Origin: an uncultured Clostridia bacterium
GTDB taxonomy: Bacteria; Bacillota; Clostridia; UBA1381
Length of the DNA: 52,542 nucleotides
Direction of reading: 5' to 3'
Assembly (NCBI GenBank): GCA_934454035.1
Contig: CAKSFY010000004.1
Span: 1-52,542 of the forward strand
The first letter of the stretch is position 1; each line of letters opens with the position of its first letter. The translations under genes and the position numbers were made by a program. Below the pieces are notes generated by a model. It did not search any database. It saw only the letters and a list, made by a program, of their open reading frames with translations, and was not told the DNA's origin. Below, in pieces: positions 1 to 8,391 of the stretch.

Positions 1-4
1 TATT

Positions 5-30
5 GGGAGCAGACAAAATAGCTTGCTCCC
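5..30 (-). terminator. possible terminator hairpin after the aldo/keto reductase
   Basis: Arms GGGAGCA and TGCTCCC (7 bp, 12-nt loop) lie about 50 nt past the aldo/keto reductase stop. The T-run expected on the minus strand would fall beyond the window edge, so only the stem can be seen. Confidence 0.4.
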
Positions 31-82
31 CTAAAAAAATTGTGCTTTTTTGTGTCTACTTACTTGACTACAGTTCATTTCA

Positions 83-970
83 TCACCAATTCTTCCTTTC
101 TTTATTGCTGTCATGATTTTTCTTGCGTTCTTCAACCATTTTCACAAACCATTCTACCATTGACGGATCATAGTGTGAAAAGAATGAGCTTGTATTTTTG
201 TCAAGCGAATTAATCCTGTCCATATCCTCACTTGAAAGTGTAAAATCAAAAACATCAAAATTTTCTTTCATTCGCTCAATATGTGTTGACTTTGGAATAA
301 CGACAATTCCTCTTTGCAAATGCCAGCGCAAAATCACCTGCGCGACGGTTTTTCCGTACTTTGTACCGATTTCTTTAAGCTCGGGCAAATCAAACATTCC
401 GCCCCTGCCTTCGCCGAAAGGCGCCCAGGCTTCAAGCTGTATCCCGTACTTTTTGTTCCATTTTTCAGCTGTTTTCTGCTGATTGTGAGGGTGGATTTCC
501 ACTTGATTTACCATAGGCTTTATTCTTGAAAATGACGCTATATCAATCATGCGGTCGGGATAAAAATTTGAAATCCCGATTGCTCTGAGCTTTCCCTCAT
601 CATAGAGTTCTTCCAGCGCTCTCCACGCACCGTAGTAATCGCCGAACGGCTGATGCATGAGCATCAGGTCAATGTAGTCTGTTTTTAACTTTTCCATGGA
701 CTCATACACGCTCTTTTTACACTCTTCATAGCCGTAATGCTCAATCCAAACCTTTGAAGTAAGAAAAATTTCATCTCGCGCAATTCCCGACTTTTCGATT
801 GCCGAGCCGACCTGTTCCTCATTAAAATATGCCTGCGCCGTATCGATTGAGCGATAACCGACCTTAAGTGCGTCCGATACGCATCTTTCACATTCATCTT
901 GTGTGACCTGATAAACCCCGTAGCCAAGCTGTGGCATTTTAATTCCGTTTCGTAAAGTTACATAATCCAT
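83..970 (-). CDS. aldo/keto reductase
   Basis: NAD(P)H-dependent oxidoreductase of the aldo-keto reductase superfamily, a cytosolic (beta/alpha)8 barrel that interconverts carbonyls and alcohols; the physiological substrate cannot be read from sequence. The catalytic tetrad is visible: Asp43 and Tyr48 in DTAQAYFNE, Lys73 in TSKVW and His106 in LMLMHQP. The C-terminal cofactor segment VIPKSTH followed by R is also present. At 295 residues it is slightly longer than the usual ~275 because of a charged, lysine-rich C-terminal tail. The start has AAGGAGAGG about 6 nt upstream. It lies downstream of the flavoprotein gene on the same strand (~140-nt gap) and may be co-transcribed with it under the LysR gene at 1.9-2.7 kb. 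It resembles the YtbE/YvgN group of Bacillus, but this assignment is by eye. Confidence 0.93.
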   Translation of the reverse strand: MDYVTLRNGIKMPQLGYGVYQVTQDECERCVSDALKVGYRSIDTAQAYFNEEQVGSAIEKSGIARDEIFLTSKVWIEHYGYEECKKSVYESMEKLKTDYIDLMLMHQPFGDYYGAWRALEELYDEGKLRAIGISNFYPDRMIDIASFSRIKPMVNQVEIHPHNQQKTAEKWNKKYGIQLEAWAPFGEGRGGMFDLPELKEIGTKYGKTVAQVILRWHLQRGIVVIPKSTHIERMKENFDVFDFTLSSEDMDRINSLDKNTSSFFSHYDPSMVEWFVKMVEERKKNHDSNKERKNW

Positions 971-1112
971 TTTTATCCTCTCCTTGTATTTTATTTTCTT
1001 CAGCCGTTTGTAAATGCCCTCCTTGCCTGAATGAGGCTTTCAGATGAATGCCCTGTATTTATCTGACGGGAGGATTCCGGCTTACCGACTAATTTTAAAA
1101 AGCAATTGCAAT

Positions 1113-1643
1113 TTATATTTCTTTTCCCAATTTATAAGCCTGTTCATAAGACGGATGCTTAAACACATCTCCTTTGTCCCATGTTCCCATGCCGTATATA
1201 ACCGCTTTTTCTTCCGAATCCGGCAGACATCTTATAAATCCGCGCAATGAATCGAGAGTTTCGTTTGCAGCCTTTCGCTGCGGATCTGCCGCTGTTATTA
1301 TAAACACGAATTTCTTGTTTTTCATTTCGGTATATCTTGCATAGCAGCGGTCAATCATAATTTTAAGCTGCGCACAAAGCGAATAAAAATAAACCGGTAC
1401 AGCAAGGACTATCATATCCGCTTCAATCATTTTTTTGGCAATCGCCGCCATATCGTCATTTATAATGCATTTATGGCTTTCCACACAAGCATTACACGCT
1501 TTGCACGGCGAAATATTCATTTCATCAAGTCTTATTTTTTCGGTAATATGCCCCGAACTTTGCGCTCCCTCAATAAAGCGGTCGCAGAGAACATCGGAAT
1601 TTCCGTTTTTTCTCGGGCTTGAACTTATAACCAAAATATTCAT
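1113..1643 (-). CDS. flavodoxin-fold NAD(P)H-dependent oxidoreductase / iron-sulfur flavoprotein-like
   Basis: Flavodoxin-like FMN protein of the multimeric flavodoxin (WrbA/iron-sulfur flavoprotein) group. The N-terminal SSSPRKNGNSD is the FMN phosphate-binding loop after a buried first beta strand (MNILVI). A compact cysteine set follows: Cys47, Cys50, Cys53 and Cys59 in SPCKACNACVESHKC, as in iron-sulfur flavoproteins that can carry a [4Fe-4S] cluster. VPVYFYSLCAQLKIMIDR is the conserved second flavin-contact region. Length is 176 residues, normal for the family. The ribosome site is a perfect AGGAGGT. A TTGATT-18-TATAAT promoter and a LysR-type dyad lie directly upstream. A role in redox balance or quinone/aromatic reduction is inference. 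Confidence 0.9.
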   Translation of the reverse strand: MNILVISSSPRKNGNSDVLCDRFIEGAQSSGHITEKIRLDEMNISPCKACNACVESHKCIINDDMAAIAKKMIEADMIVLAVPVYFYSLCAQLKIMIDRCYARYTEMKNKKFVFIITAADPQRKAANETLDSLRGFIRCLPDSEEKAVIYGMGTWDKGDVFKHPSYEQAYKLGKEI

Positions 1644-1674
1644 ATAAAAAACCTCCTGTCTTTATTATGATTTT

Positions 1675-1704
1675 ATTATACCGCTTCGGCAAATAATAAA
1701 TCAA
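1675..1704 (-). promoter_or_regulatory. sigma-A-type promoter of the flavoprotein gene
   Basis: Minus strand: -35 TTGATT (1699-1704), 18-nt spacer, -10 TATAAT (1675-1680). The predicted start point is near 1668, leaving a leader of about 25 nt with AGGAGGT. Confidence 0.6.
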
Positions 1705-1725
1705 TTTAATTTTCGGAGGTGTTTA

Positions 1726-1740
1726 ATAAGTTTTTCTTAT
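1726..1740. promoter_or_regulatory. candidate LysR-type regulator binding box
   Basis: The dyad ATAAG-N5-CTTAT contains TAAG-N5-CTTA, which fits the T-N11-A rule of LysR-type boxes. Its centre (~1733) is about 65 bp upstream of the predicted flavoprotein start point, the classic position of the LysR recognition site. The regulator gene is the next gene on the same strand. Regulation is inferred from position and symmetry only. Confidence 0.5.
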
Positions 1741-1813
1741 ATGAAAAATAAGTGCCGCTCAGCGTATCCGCGTACGCAGCCAAATCCTTTTTCCTGTTCC
1801 ATCAAAATGAAGA

Positions 1814-1858
1814 AGGAGCCGTTAATAAAATCGGTTGATTTTTAAACGGCTCCCATTT
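1814..1858 (-). terminator. rho-independent terminator after the LysR gene
   Basis: Arms GGGAGCCGTT and AACGGCTCC enclose a ~22-nt AT-rich loop, beginning 7 nt past the LysR stop. The minus strand after the stem is T-rich (CTTCATTTTG), not a pure T-run, so termination may be partial. Confidence 0.65.
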
Positions 1859-1864
1859 GAGAAT

Positions 1865-2749
1865 CTAATTATTGAATTGTTTTTTCAGAATATCGGCAAA
1901 TTCTTCAATATAATATCCTGAATTGTCTTTTTTCCAAAAGGCGCAGTAGTTCCTCTTTATTCTGCCGCTGCTGTTTTCAACAGGCAGGCGGCTTATGGGC
2001 AATCCAAAGCTTTCGGCATAAGCTTTCCCCTCAATCGGCATAAAACCTTTGCCGCTGATAACCATAAGCCGAGCCTCCTCAAGGTTTTCGGCATATAAAA
2101 ATTCACTTTGAATACCGATAATCTGACTATAGTAATCATATTCCGTTTTCTGTTGGTCTTTCGGAGCTACAAGTATGCACGGTATGTGCTTTAGGTCGTC
2201 CGGAGAAACACATGCCTGCTCTGCAATCGGATTTCTTGATGAGATTTCTATGTATGCTTCTGTAGTGGTAAGAATTAAATTCATATAAGAATCCGAAAAA
2301 GCACGCCGTTGGTCGCTTAGTGCCAAATCTATCCTGCCGCTTGCGAGCATTTCATAAAGTTCCTCATGATTGCCCGGGTATATTTCAATATTAACCTCCC
2401 GGTACTTTTCGGAAAATGCTGCAACGGCACTATGAAATTCCACCCCTGCAAATGCCCTCAAATATCCAAGATATAAATTTGTATCTTTGTCCTTTGCTAT
2501 CTTTGATGCTTCGTTACGGATTTTTTCAAAATCATCAACCAGAACAAGCGTCCTGTTATAAAAATATTCTCCGGCAGCAGTTAATTCGAACTTCCTGTTT
2601 TTTCGTTCCAGCAGCTTAAACCCCAATTCATTTTCCAACGCTTGAATTTGCTGCGAAATTGCAGATTGAGATATATGGCATTCTTCGGCTGCCTCCGAAA
2701 AACTGTTGTTCCCGACAACCGAATGGAAATATTTAATTTGCCGTATCAT
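1865..2749 (-). CDS. LysR family transcriptional regulator
   Basis: DNA-binding transcription factor of the LysR family. The N-terminal winged helix-turn-helix covers roughly residues 1-60, with SFSEAAEECHISQSAISQQ as the helix-turn-helix and LLERKNRKFELTAAGE as the wing. The rest is a periplasmic-binding-protein-like effector domain (~residues 85-290). A longer reading frame opens 48 nt upstream, but GGAGG sits 8 nt before the ATG at 2749, giving MIRQIKYFHS and 294 residues, the normal family length. It is followed on the same strand by the flavoprotein and aldo/keto reductase genes and probably controls them through the dyad at 1726-1740. Its own promoter carries a separate inverted repeat. 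The inducer is unknown. Confidence 0.93.
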   Translation of the reverse strand: MIRQIKYFHSVVGNNSFSEAAEECHISQSAISQQIQALENELGFKLLERKNRKFELTAAGEYFYNRTLVLVDDFEKIRNEASKIAKDKDTNLYLGYLRAFAGVEFHSAVAAFSEKYREVNIEIYPGNHEELYEMLASGRIDLALSDQRRAFSDSYMNLILTTTEAYIEISSRNPIAEQACVSPDDLKHIPCILVAPKDQQKTEYDYYSQIIGIQSEFLYAENLEEARLMVISGKGFMPIEGKAYAESFGLPISRLPVENSSGRIKRNYCAFWKKDNSGYYIEEFADILKKQFNN

Positions 2750-2770
2750 TTGCATTTCCTCCGATTCAGT

Positions 2771-2794
2771 ATTTATGCATATTATAGCATAAAT
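2771..2794. promoter_or_regulatory. inverted repeat over the -10 box of the LysR gene
   Basis: Perfect 8-bp arms ATTTATGC and GCATAAAT are separated by 8 nt that include the TATAAT -10 box. A protein bound here would block the promoter, so autorepression is plausible. The sequence differs from the dyad at 1726-1740. Confidence 0.4.
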
Positions 2795-2809
2795 CACTCA
2801 TTTTGTCCA
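2781..2809 (-). promoter_or_regulatory. sigma-A-type promoter of the LysR gene
   Basis: Minus strand: -35 TGGACA (2804-2809), 17-nt spacer, -10 TATAAT (2781-2786), one mismatch from the consensus. The leader is short (~25 nt) and ends with GGAGG. Confidence 0.65.
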
Positions 2810-2864
2810 TTGACGAAATGCAAAAAATTATATTTTACAATTTATATTTCGCTATTATTTACAA

Positions 2865-5594
2865 TTAAAAACCTGCACATTCCGTAACGGGGGTCATTTT
2901 TTCCATTGAATCCCATACAAAAACTTTATAGTTCTCTCCGTCCTCAGCATTTCCCAAAGGCACTTTCAGACTTGAATCTCCTTTCGGAATTATAAATCCG
3001 CTCTGAACTTTTACTATACGGCTGAACACATTATCCTTATATGCCGCAATGCACACATCGGCATCCACGCTTGCTTTAGTATTCGAGAATGTAATATTCA
3101 CTTTGCCGTTTTTCGCATACGCTTTGTTTATGCCAAACACCGCAGGCACTTCTTTCTCGGTTATGCTTAAATTATCCACACCAACAGACGACTTTACATA
3201 TGCACCCGATGTAAAGCATATTTTATTAAGAGAGGTTAAACCGTTTTTCATTTTGCCCTTTAATGCCTCGCCGCCTTTATATGAAAGTGTATATTCTCCC
3301 GGCTGCAATCCCGACAATACGGAATCCGAACAATTTACGGTAATGTCAAAACTTCTCCACTCATCAACCTCATCACCGATAACCGTCATTTCATTGCTGC
3401 CGCTGCCCTGCATATCGCTTACCGCTATATTATTTCCGTTTCCATACCAGCCGTTATCAATAAAAATACCTCTAGTGTCGTCATTCATAAGAATAATACT
3501 CTTTCCGTATCCTTTTTTATCGCCCTGCGCAATATAATCAAATCTTATATTTATTAAACCTCCGTTATTCGGTATGTTAAAATTTCTTTCCGCCTTAATC
3601 ACATGTTCATTATCGGTGTTATTCTTTTTGACAGAAAGGTATCCCTCATGATTTATAAGAGCGGCTGACGAAACGCCTACGCTTCCTTCGGACGCACCTC
3701 CTGCAATGCCGGCAGTCCAACCGTCGGGAATTGTGCCGTCTGTTTCGTCAAATGTATCATTTACCGGAAGCTCGACTGCATATTCCGCACCCGGTTTCAA
3801 CGACTTCATATTTGCATACGCAGGCAGTACGGTTTTCGTTACTCCATGCTCATCGGCACTTTTTGTTACCAAGCCGTATCCGTTGCCGCCTCCTATTCTT
3901 TCATGAAGATTATACCATATTACAGGTCTTTGAATATCGCTCAGACTTTCATGAATGCCATTCATAACAGTTGTTAAATATTCCGCTTTTATTTCCTCTG
4001 AAGCAACCTTTCCCGGCGTACTGTTGACATTCCAGTCAGCCATCGCATGAAAACCGATTTCGGTAATCCAGACAGGCATTTCGCCCCAGTTTGTTTTCAC
4101 AGCGTCTTTAAACGCTTTTACCTTGTTTATTGCCAGCACCGGATTATCCGCATACGGGTGAAATGCCGCTTCGTCAAAATATTTATATGCAGGCTTTCCG
4201 TCAACGGTTATCGCTGAAAATGCACTGATCCAATCATCGGCATAATACTCCGAAAGTCCGCCCAGAATTACCGTCGCATTGTCATCAGCCGATTTTATTG
4301 CCGTATAACAATCTCTCAAATGCTTTGCGTAATTTTCAACTCTTGCATTATCTCTGTCGTTTCTGAGCCAGTCAAGATTCGGCTCATTGCCAATCTCCCA
4401 ATATCTTGTAACTCCTTTATACTTATTTACAAGAGACGAAAGATAATCCATTTCCGCCGCTTCATCTTCGGCAGTTCCGTAAACCGTCGAACCTGACCTT
4501 TTAATATATGTCATAAGTACTTTTATACCTTTGTTATTTGCCGCACGCACCAGGCTTTCTATCCTGTCACTGTCATATCCTGCTCCGACAAATATTCTTG
4601 TCCAGCCTATGCCCAAGTCGGACATATCCGCCGCGTCGCTCGGTATAATCTTGGACGCGGTGTCTGCGTCCAATGAATATGCGAAATCTCCCCATACAAC
4701 ACCCTTCCAGTTTGCATACTCACTGTCATTTTCATATGACAACGGTTCAAATCCGACAGATATATCGTCCAGACGGGTTACGTTCCCTTCTCCTACCCAA
4801 GCATGCGTTTGAACAGAAAATTTACTGAAATCACCCATCTCAGGCAAATACCCTTTATAAATATTCGTTGACGCTTCATTCAGCGTAACTGTATACGCAG
4901 CAGCATATACGCCTTTTCCGAGAGTGATATCTTCTCCGGCTATCGTAGTATTAACCGTTTTGCCGGACGTGTTTGCAACAAGTTCAATACTTCTCCACAT
5001 TTTTCCCCAGCCGTTTGCGCCCAAATCAAATGTGAACGCATTTCCTATAGCATAGGCCGCTGAAGAAGTACCGTTCGATACGGTATTGGTATAAATACGG
5101 TTTGCTTCATTTCCGACCGACTGCTGAAGCTCTCCGTCAACATACATGGGCGAACCGCCGCCTGTCCAGAATGTTGACCCGACGTTTATACCGTTTCCGT
5201 CATTATCCGTGAGTGATATACCGGCATTTGCATTTCCGTGATTGCTGCTGTACTTAAATTTTGCCCGAACAATTCCCTTTTCCTCTGCCGGCGTAAAGGA
5301 TTTTACTGCCTTAATCGTATCAGCCATGCCGCCTGCCAGGTTGGTTATTGTAAGATACGGAGCCGTCATATCCTGAACACTGTCCGTTCCGATAGCCATC
5401 ACCGGCGCATTATCGGGATATCCGTTCTCCGTTTTTTGAATATCCCATGTTTCCAATTCTTTTTCTGCGCTGAAATCAATGCTGCATAACGTTGTTTTTC
5501 CGTTTGTATCGCCATGCCATGCCGCAAATGACAATACAGCACCGCATTGCAGCATTATACTTGCCGCCAGCAGTGATGATAGTAGTTTTTTCAT
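2865..5594 (-). CDS. secreted clan GH-A glycoside hydrolase with flanking beta-sandwich modules
   Basis: Secreted 909-residue glycosidase. A signal peptide (MKKLLSSLLA..., ending near residue 24) is followed by a ~260-residue beta-rich module (~30-285), a TIM-barrel catalytic domain (~295-600), a second beta-sandwich-like module (~610-812) and a short C-terminal beta domain. The barrel has the clan GH-A signature: NEP in RYWEIGNEPN puts the acid/base at Glu404, and VWITEIGF puts the nucleophile at Glu512; FHPYAD and WYNLHE fit the active-site rim. It resembles GH39/GH5-type enzymes but I cannot name a family or substrate. It lacks an SLH domain or sortase signal. AGGAGG lies 7 nt before the ATG. 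It is the last gene of the 22-kb locus, 45 nt after the related GH at 5639. Its N-terminal module recurs in the SLH protein at 11061-14075. Confidence 0.85.
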   Translation of the reverse strand: MKKLLSSLLAASIMLQCGAVLSFAAWHGDTNGKTTLCSIDFSAEKELETWDIQKTENGYPDNAPVMAIGTDSVQDMTAPYLTITNLAGGMADTIKAVKSFTPAEEKGIVRAKFKYSSNHGNANAGISLTDNDGNGINVGSTFWTGGGSPMYVDGELQQSVGNEANRIYTNTVSNGTSSAAYAIGNAFTFDLGANGWGKMWRSIELVANTSGKTVNTTIAGEDITLGKGVYAAAYTVTLNEASTNIYKGYLPEMGDFSKFSVQTHAWVGEGNVTRLDDISVGFEPLSYENDSEYANWKGVVWGDFAYSLDADTASKIIPSDAADMSDLGIGWTRIFVGAGYDSDRIESLVRAANNKGIKVLMTYIKRSGSTVYGTAEDEAAEMDYLSSLVNKYKGVTRYWEIGNEPNLDWLRNDRDNARVENYAKHLRDCYTAIKSADDNATVILGGLSEYYADDWISAFSAITVDGKPAYKYFDEAAFHPYADNPVLAINKVKAFKDAVKTNWGEMPVWITEIGFHAMADWNVNSTPGKVASEEIKAEYLTTVMNGIHESLSDIQRPVIWYNLHERIGGGNGYGLVTKSADEHGVTKTVLPAYANMKSLKPGAEYAVELPVNDTFDETDGTIPDGWTAGIAGGASEGSVGVSSAALINHEGYLSVKKNNTDNEHVIKAERNFNIPNNGGLINIRFDYIAQGDKKGYGKSIILMNDDTRGIFIDNGWYGNGNNIAVSDMQGSGSNEMTVIGDEVDEWRSFDITVNCSDSVLSGLQPGEYTLSYKGGEALKGKMKNGLTSLNKICFTSGAYVKSSVGVDNLSITEKEVPAVFGINKAYAKNGKVNITFSNTKASVDADVCIAAYKDNVFSRIVKVQSGFIIPKGDSSLKVPLGNAEDGENYKVFVWDSMEKMTPVTECAGF

Positions 5595-5638
5595 TTCCCT
5601 GCCTCCTGAAATTTTTATTTTTTTGAAAAAATAATATA

Positions 5639-8380
5639 TTAATTATATTTTCCAACAATGTTAAGTTTTTTTGACGTTTCCGAATAATCAAAAGTCTTTC
5701 CCGTTGTCTTTTCTGCCAGTCTGACCGGAATCATCATACAATCGTTTATTATCCTTGCCGGCGCGTCTGTTTTAACAAACACTCCGTTAAGAATTGCTTC
5801 CGCCTTTTCTGTCCGGCAAAGCATAGTGCTGCCGTTTTCCATACTGACTTCGGCAGAGCGCTGTTCATTATTCCACGATATTATTCCTCCGCATGCTTCA
5901 AATACCGTGCGCATAGGAACAAATATCACATTGTTTATTAAATATCCGCTCTGCTCCGTTTCTTTATCGTTTATGCTTATTTGTATTTTTTCAAATTTTT
6001 CGGCGGTATCGGGTTTATTATCCTGTATATCATCCGGCTTGGGAATAACCGTAGGTTTCTTTTCCCTCGGGGTTACATCATCAACGGCTGCATATGCATC
6101 AAGTGCCAAAAGCTCTGTACAATTTCTCGCCCCGTCAGAATATGCCACAGCCACCAGTCCGTACCCGGGTGCGCTCGACTCCTCCATATAAGTATACCAG
6201 CATATAGGTCTGACATCCTGACCCATTTCTTCCCATATTTTTTCATATGTTCCCTGAACATAATTTGCTTTTATTATCTCGTCCGGAACCGTTGACGGTA
6301 CTGTCCATGTCTGCTGCGTATGAAACCCGACCTCTGTAATCCACATAGGGAAATAATTATACGGCTCGGGCCACATTGCTATATGTTTCTTTACGGATTT
6401 AATACGCTCCACAACCCCCTCAGGAGTATCGGCATACGGATGAAAACATAGCTCATCTATATATTTGTAACCCTCGAATTTACCGAATTCATCAAAAAAC
6501 CATTCGGCAACCCATTCCGAGACACCGCCTATGATAACATTCAGCTCAGGGTCAACCTCTTTTAAAGCTGTATAAACATTCTTCAAATGTATTACATAGT
6601 CCTTAATTCTGTCTCCGCTTCCGCCGGTTTCCACCGGTGCCTGATTCCAGAAACCGCCGAGGTTAGGCTCATTTCCGACCTCCCAGTCCCTTATTTTGTC
6701 CTTATAGCGTTCGGCAAGCATTTTATATCCCTTTGCATTTTCCGCCTCCTGCTCCGGTGTACCTATTTCACTGTCCGGGTTTGTTTTTCCGATACTCATG
6801 ACTATATTTATACCGCTGTCGTAAAACATATCGATTATTTTGTCATAGTCCTCAAGATTTGCATTTATGCTAATGCCGAGTCTGACCCAATGAGTATTTG
6901 CGTCACGCATTACTTCAACATCTTTTTTTATTGCATCAAGGTCATACCTGCCCTCGGAACTGTTATAATATTTTGAAAAAGGATACATAACGCCCTTAAA
7001 ATTATCATATGAAGGTCTGCCTTCAAGTCTCGGGACATTGCTGTCAAATGTGTCGGAGTGACGTTTTTCTCCTTTCACCTCCGGAACGTTCTGTTCCGTC
7101 ACAACCAGGTTTTTCACGGACAGTGAATATGTATCTGTCGTACCGCCGCAATAAATCGCAAACATATTTACCGCTGAAGTAAATTCCCTCGTTTCCATTC
7201 CCGATATTATTTTTTTGCCGTCAAGCAAGACATCATATCTGCATTTTTCAATATCGAGATTTAATTCGAGATTATGCCATTTTCCCGTTTCAATTTCGGC
7301 ATAATCCGTATATGTTCCGTTTGCGTTCATATTAGAAAAATATGCTTTTCCGTCTCTCTTTTTATTGACAAGCTGTACAATCGGTGCAAGGTCGTTTCTT
7401 ATCAGAAATTCAGATTCGGCTTCGTTGCTGCTTTCCTTGAAATCAAGCGACACTTTCAGTGCCTTTCTCTGCGCTTCAAATTGCTTTTTAATCTTTGAGT
7501 TGCTCAGCTTAAAAACTATATCTTCACCGTCTTTCACGGTTTCCGCGTCGCCGCCCAGTACATACCACGGTGTCCAATCGAGTAAATCCTCGCCCTCTTC
7601 GCGCGTTCCGGTTTCATTAATCAGCTTATCGCCGTAGTTTATTCCCTCGGAACGCTTCTTTATGCGAATACCCAATTTATCCGCATCCGGTTGTCCTGTG
7701 AATACACGGAAATTATCTATATACGAAGCGCTTACCTGCCATGAACTCGTATAAATTCCAAACTCATCCACCGTCGATACTTTATTGATAAAAGGCTCGT
7801 CGGCAACCATCTGAACGCCGTTTTCATACAATGACCACACCTGGCGGTCCGTATCAATTATATATGTCATACGATACCATGTAGCGGCATTTATTCTCAT
7901 AATTCCTCTTCCGTGAACCTCGCCTTTTTTATCCTTATAAGAATATATAAAGTTATGAAAGCCTCTGCCGCCGTCTATTCCGTAAGGAGCAACCTGCAAA
8001 CCCGTTATCGTCAGATTGTTTCCTCCCGCATACATATATGCAACACTGTTTTCGTTTGAATCCATGTAATCAAACTGCCATGTTACTATACCCTTTTGTT
8101 TCGGGATTTTTTTCAATAATTTGCAGTGTATGCCCTCTTTGACCTTATCATCAAGCACCATGACCTTGCCGTGGCCGTCTCTTTCCCTTACCTCTGCCGT
8201 ACAGCAGTCTGTCAATATAACATTCCAGTCCTTATTCGGAGCTTCACCAACCTCATAGCTTTCAAAATCCTCCGAAAAGATTTCGGTCATGTCACGTGAC
8301 TCTGCCGCCAAAGCACCTGCGCCCTGCGGAATAACAAGCACTGCGGCAGCCATGAAAGATACTATTCGTTTAAAAAGCAT
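5639..8380 (-). CDS. secreted clan GH-A glycoside hydrolase with C-terminal stalk (copper amine oxidase N-like) domain
   Basis: Secreted 913-residue glycosidase with signal peptide (cleavage near residue 25, ALAAES). Two concanavalin-like beta modules cover about 31-230 and 260-430. The TIM-barrel domain (~460-770) has the GH-A pair Glu571 (DWEVGNEPN) and Glu683 (MWITEVGF). A proline-rich linker (~770-795) leads to a C-terminal repeat domain (~798-910) with VPMRTVFEACGG and MMIPVRLAE, typical of the copper amine oxidase N-like stalk domain of Clostridia, often a wall-associated module. The barrel is clearly related to that of the 909-residue neighbour (shared GG-SE[YW], FHPYAD, ITE[IV]GFH, GYGLV) but the flanking domains differ. 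GGAGGTGG lies ahead of the ATG. It begins 12 nt after the SLH gene stop, so it is probably co-transcribed. Substrate unknown; GH39-like is one possibility. Confidence 0.85.
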   Translation of the reverse strand: MLFKRIVSFMAAAVLVIPQGAGALAAESRDMTEIFSEDFESYEVGEAPNKDWNVILTDCCTAEVRERDGHGKVMVLDDKVKEGIHCKLLKKIPKQKGIVTWQFDYMDSNENSVAYMYAGGNNLTITGLQVAPYGIDGGRGFHNFIYSYKDKKGEVHGRGIMRINAATWYRMTYIIDTDRQVWSLYENGVQMVADEPFINKVSTVDEFGIYTSSWQVSASYIDNFRVFTGQPDADKLGIRIKKRSEGINYGDKLINETGTREEGEDLLDWTPWYVLGGDAETVKDGEDIVFKLSNSKIKKQFEAQRKALKVSLDFKESSNEAESEFLIRNDLAPIVQLVNKKRDGKAYFSNMNANGTYTDYAEIETGKWHNLELNLDIEKCRYDVLLDGKKIISGMETREFTSAVNMFAIYCGGTTDTYSLSVKNLVVTEQNVPEVKGEKRHSDTFDSNVPRLEGRPSYDNFKGVMYPFSKYYNSSEGRYDLDAIKKDVEVMRDANTHWVRLGISINANLEDYDKIIDMFYDSGINIVMSIGKTNPDSEIGTPEQEAENAKGYKMLAERYKDKIRDWEVGNEPNLGGFWNQAPVETGGSGDRIKDYVIHLKNVYTALKEVDPELNVIIGGVSEWVAEWFFDEFGKFEGYKYIDELCFHPYADTPEGVVERIKSVKKHIAMWPEPYNYFPMWITEVGFHTQQTWTVPSTVPDEIIKANYVQGTYEKIWEEMGQDVRPICWYTYMEESSAPGYGLVAVAYSDGARNCTELLALDAYAAVDDVTPREKKPTVIPKPDDIQDNKPDTAEKFEKIQISINDKETEQSGYLINNVIFVPMRTVFEACGGIISWNNEQRSAEVSMENGSTMLCRTEKAEAILNGVFVKTDAPARIINDCMMIPVRLAEKTTGKTFDYSETSKKLNIVGKYN

Positions 8381-8391
8381 TCGTCCACCTC

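Noticed and set aside
1018..1112. Hairpin or riboswitch in the gap between the flavoprotein and aldo/keto reductase genes
   Set aside because: Some complementary stretches around CCTCC and GGAGG exist, but no consistent stem or known motif emerges.
3049..3537. 162-residue plus-strand open frame inside the 909-residue GH gene
   Set aside because: Antisense to a gene with clear GH motifs, no ribosome site and no recognisable domain.
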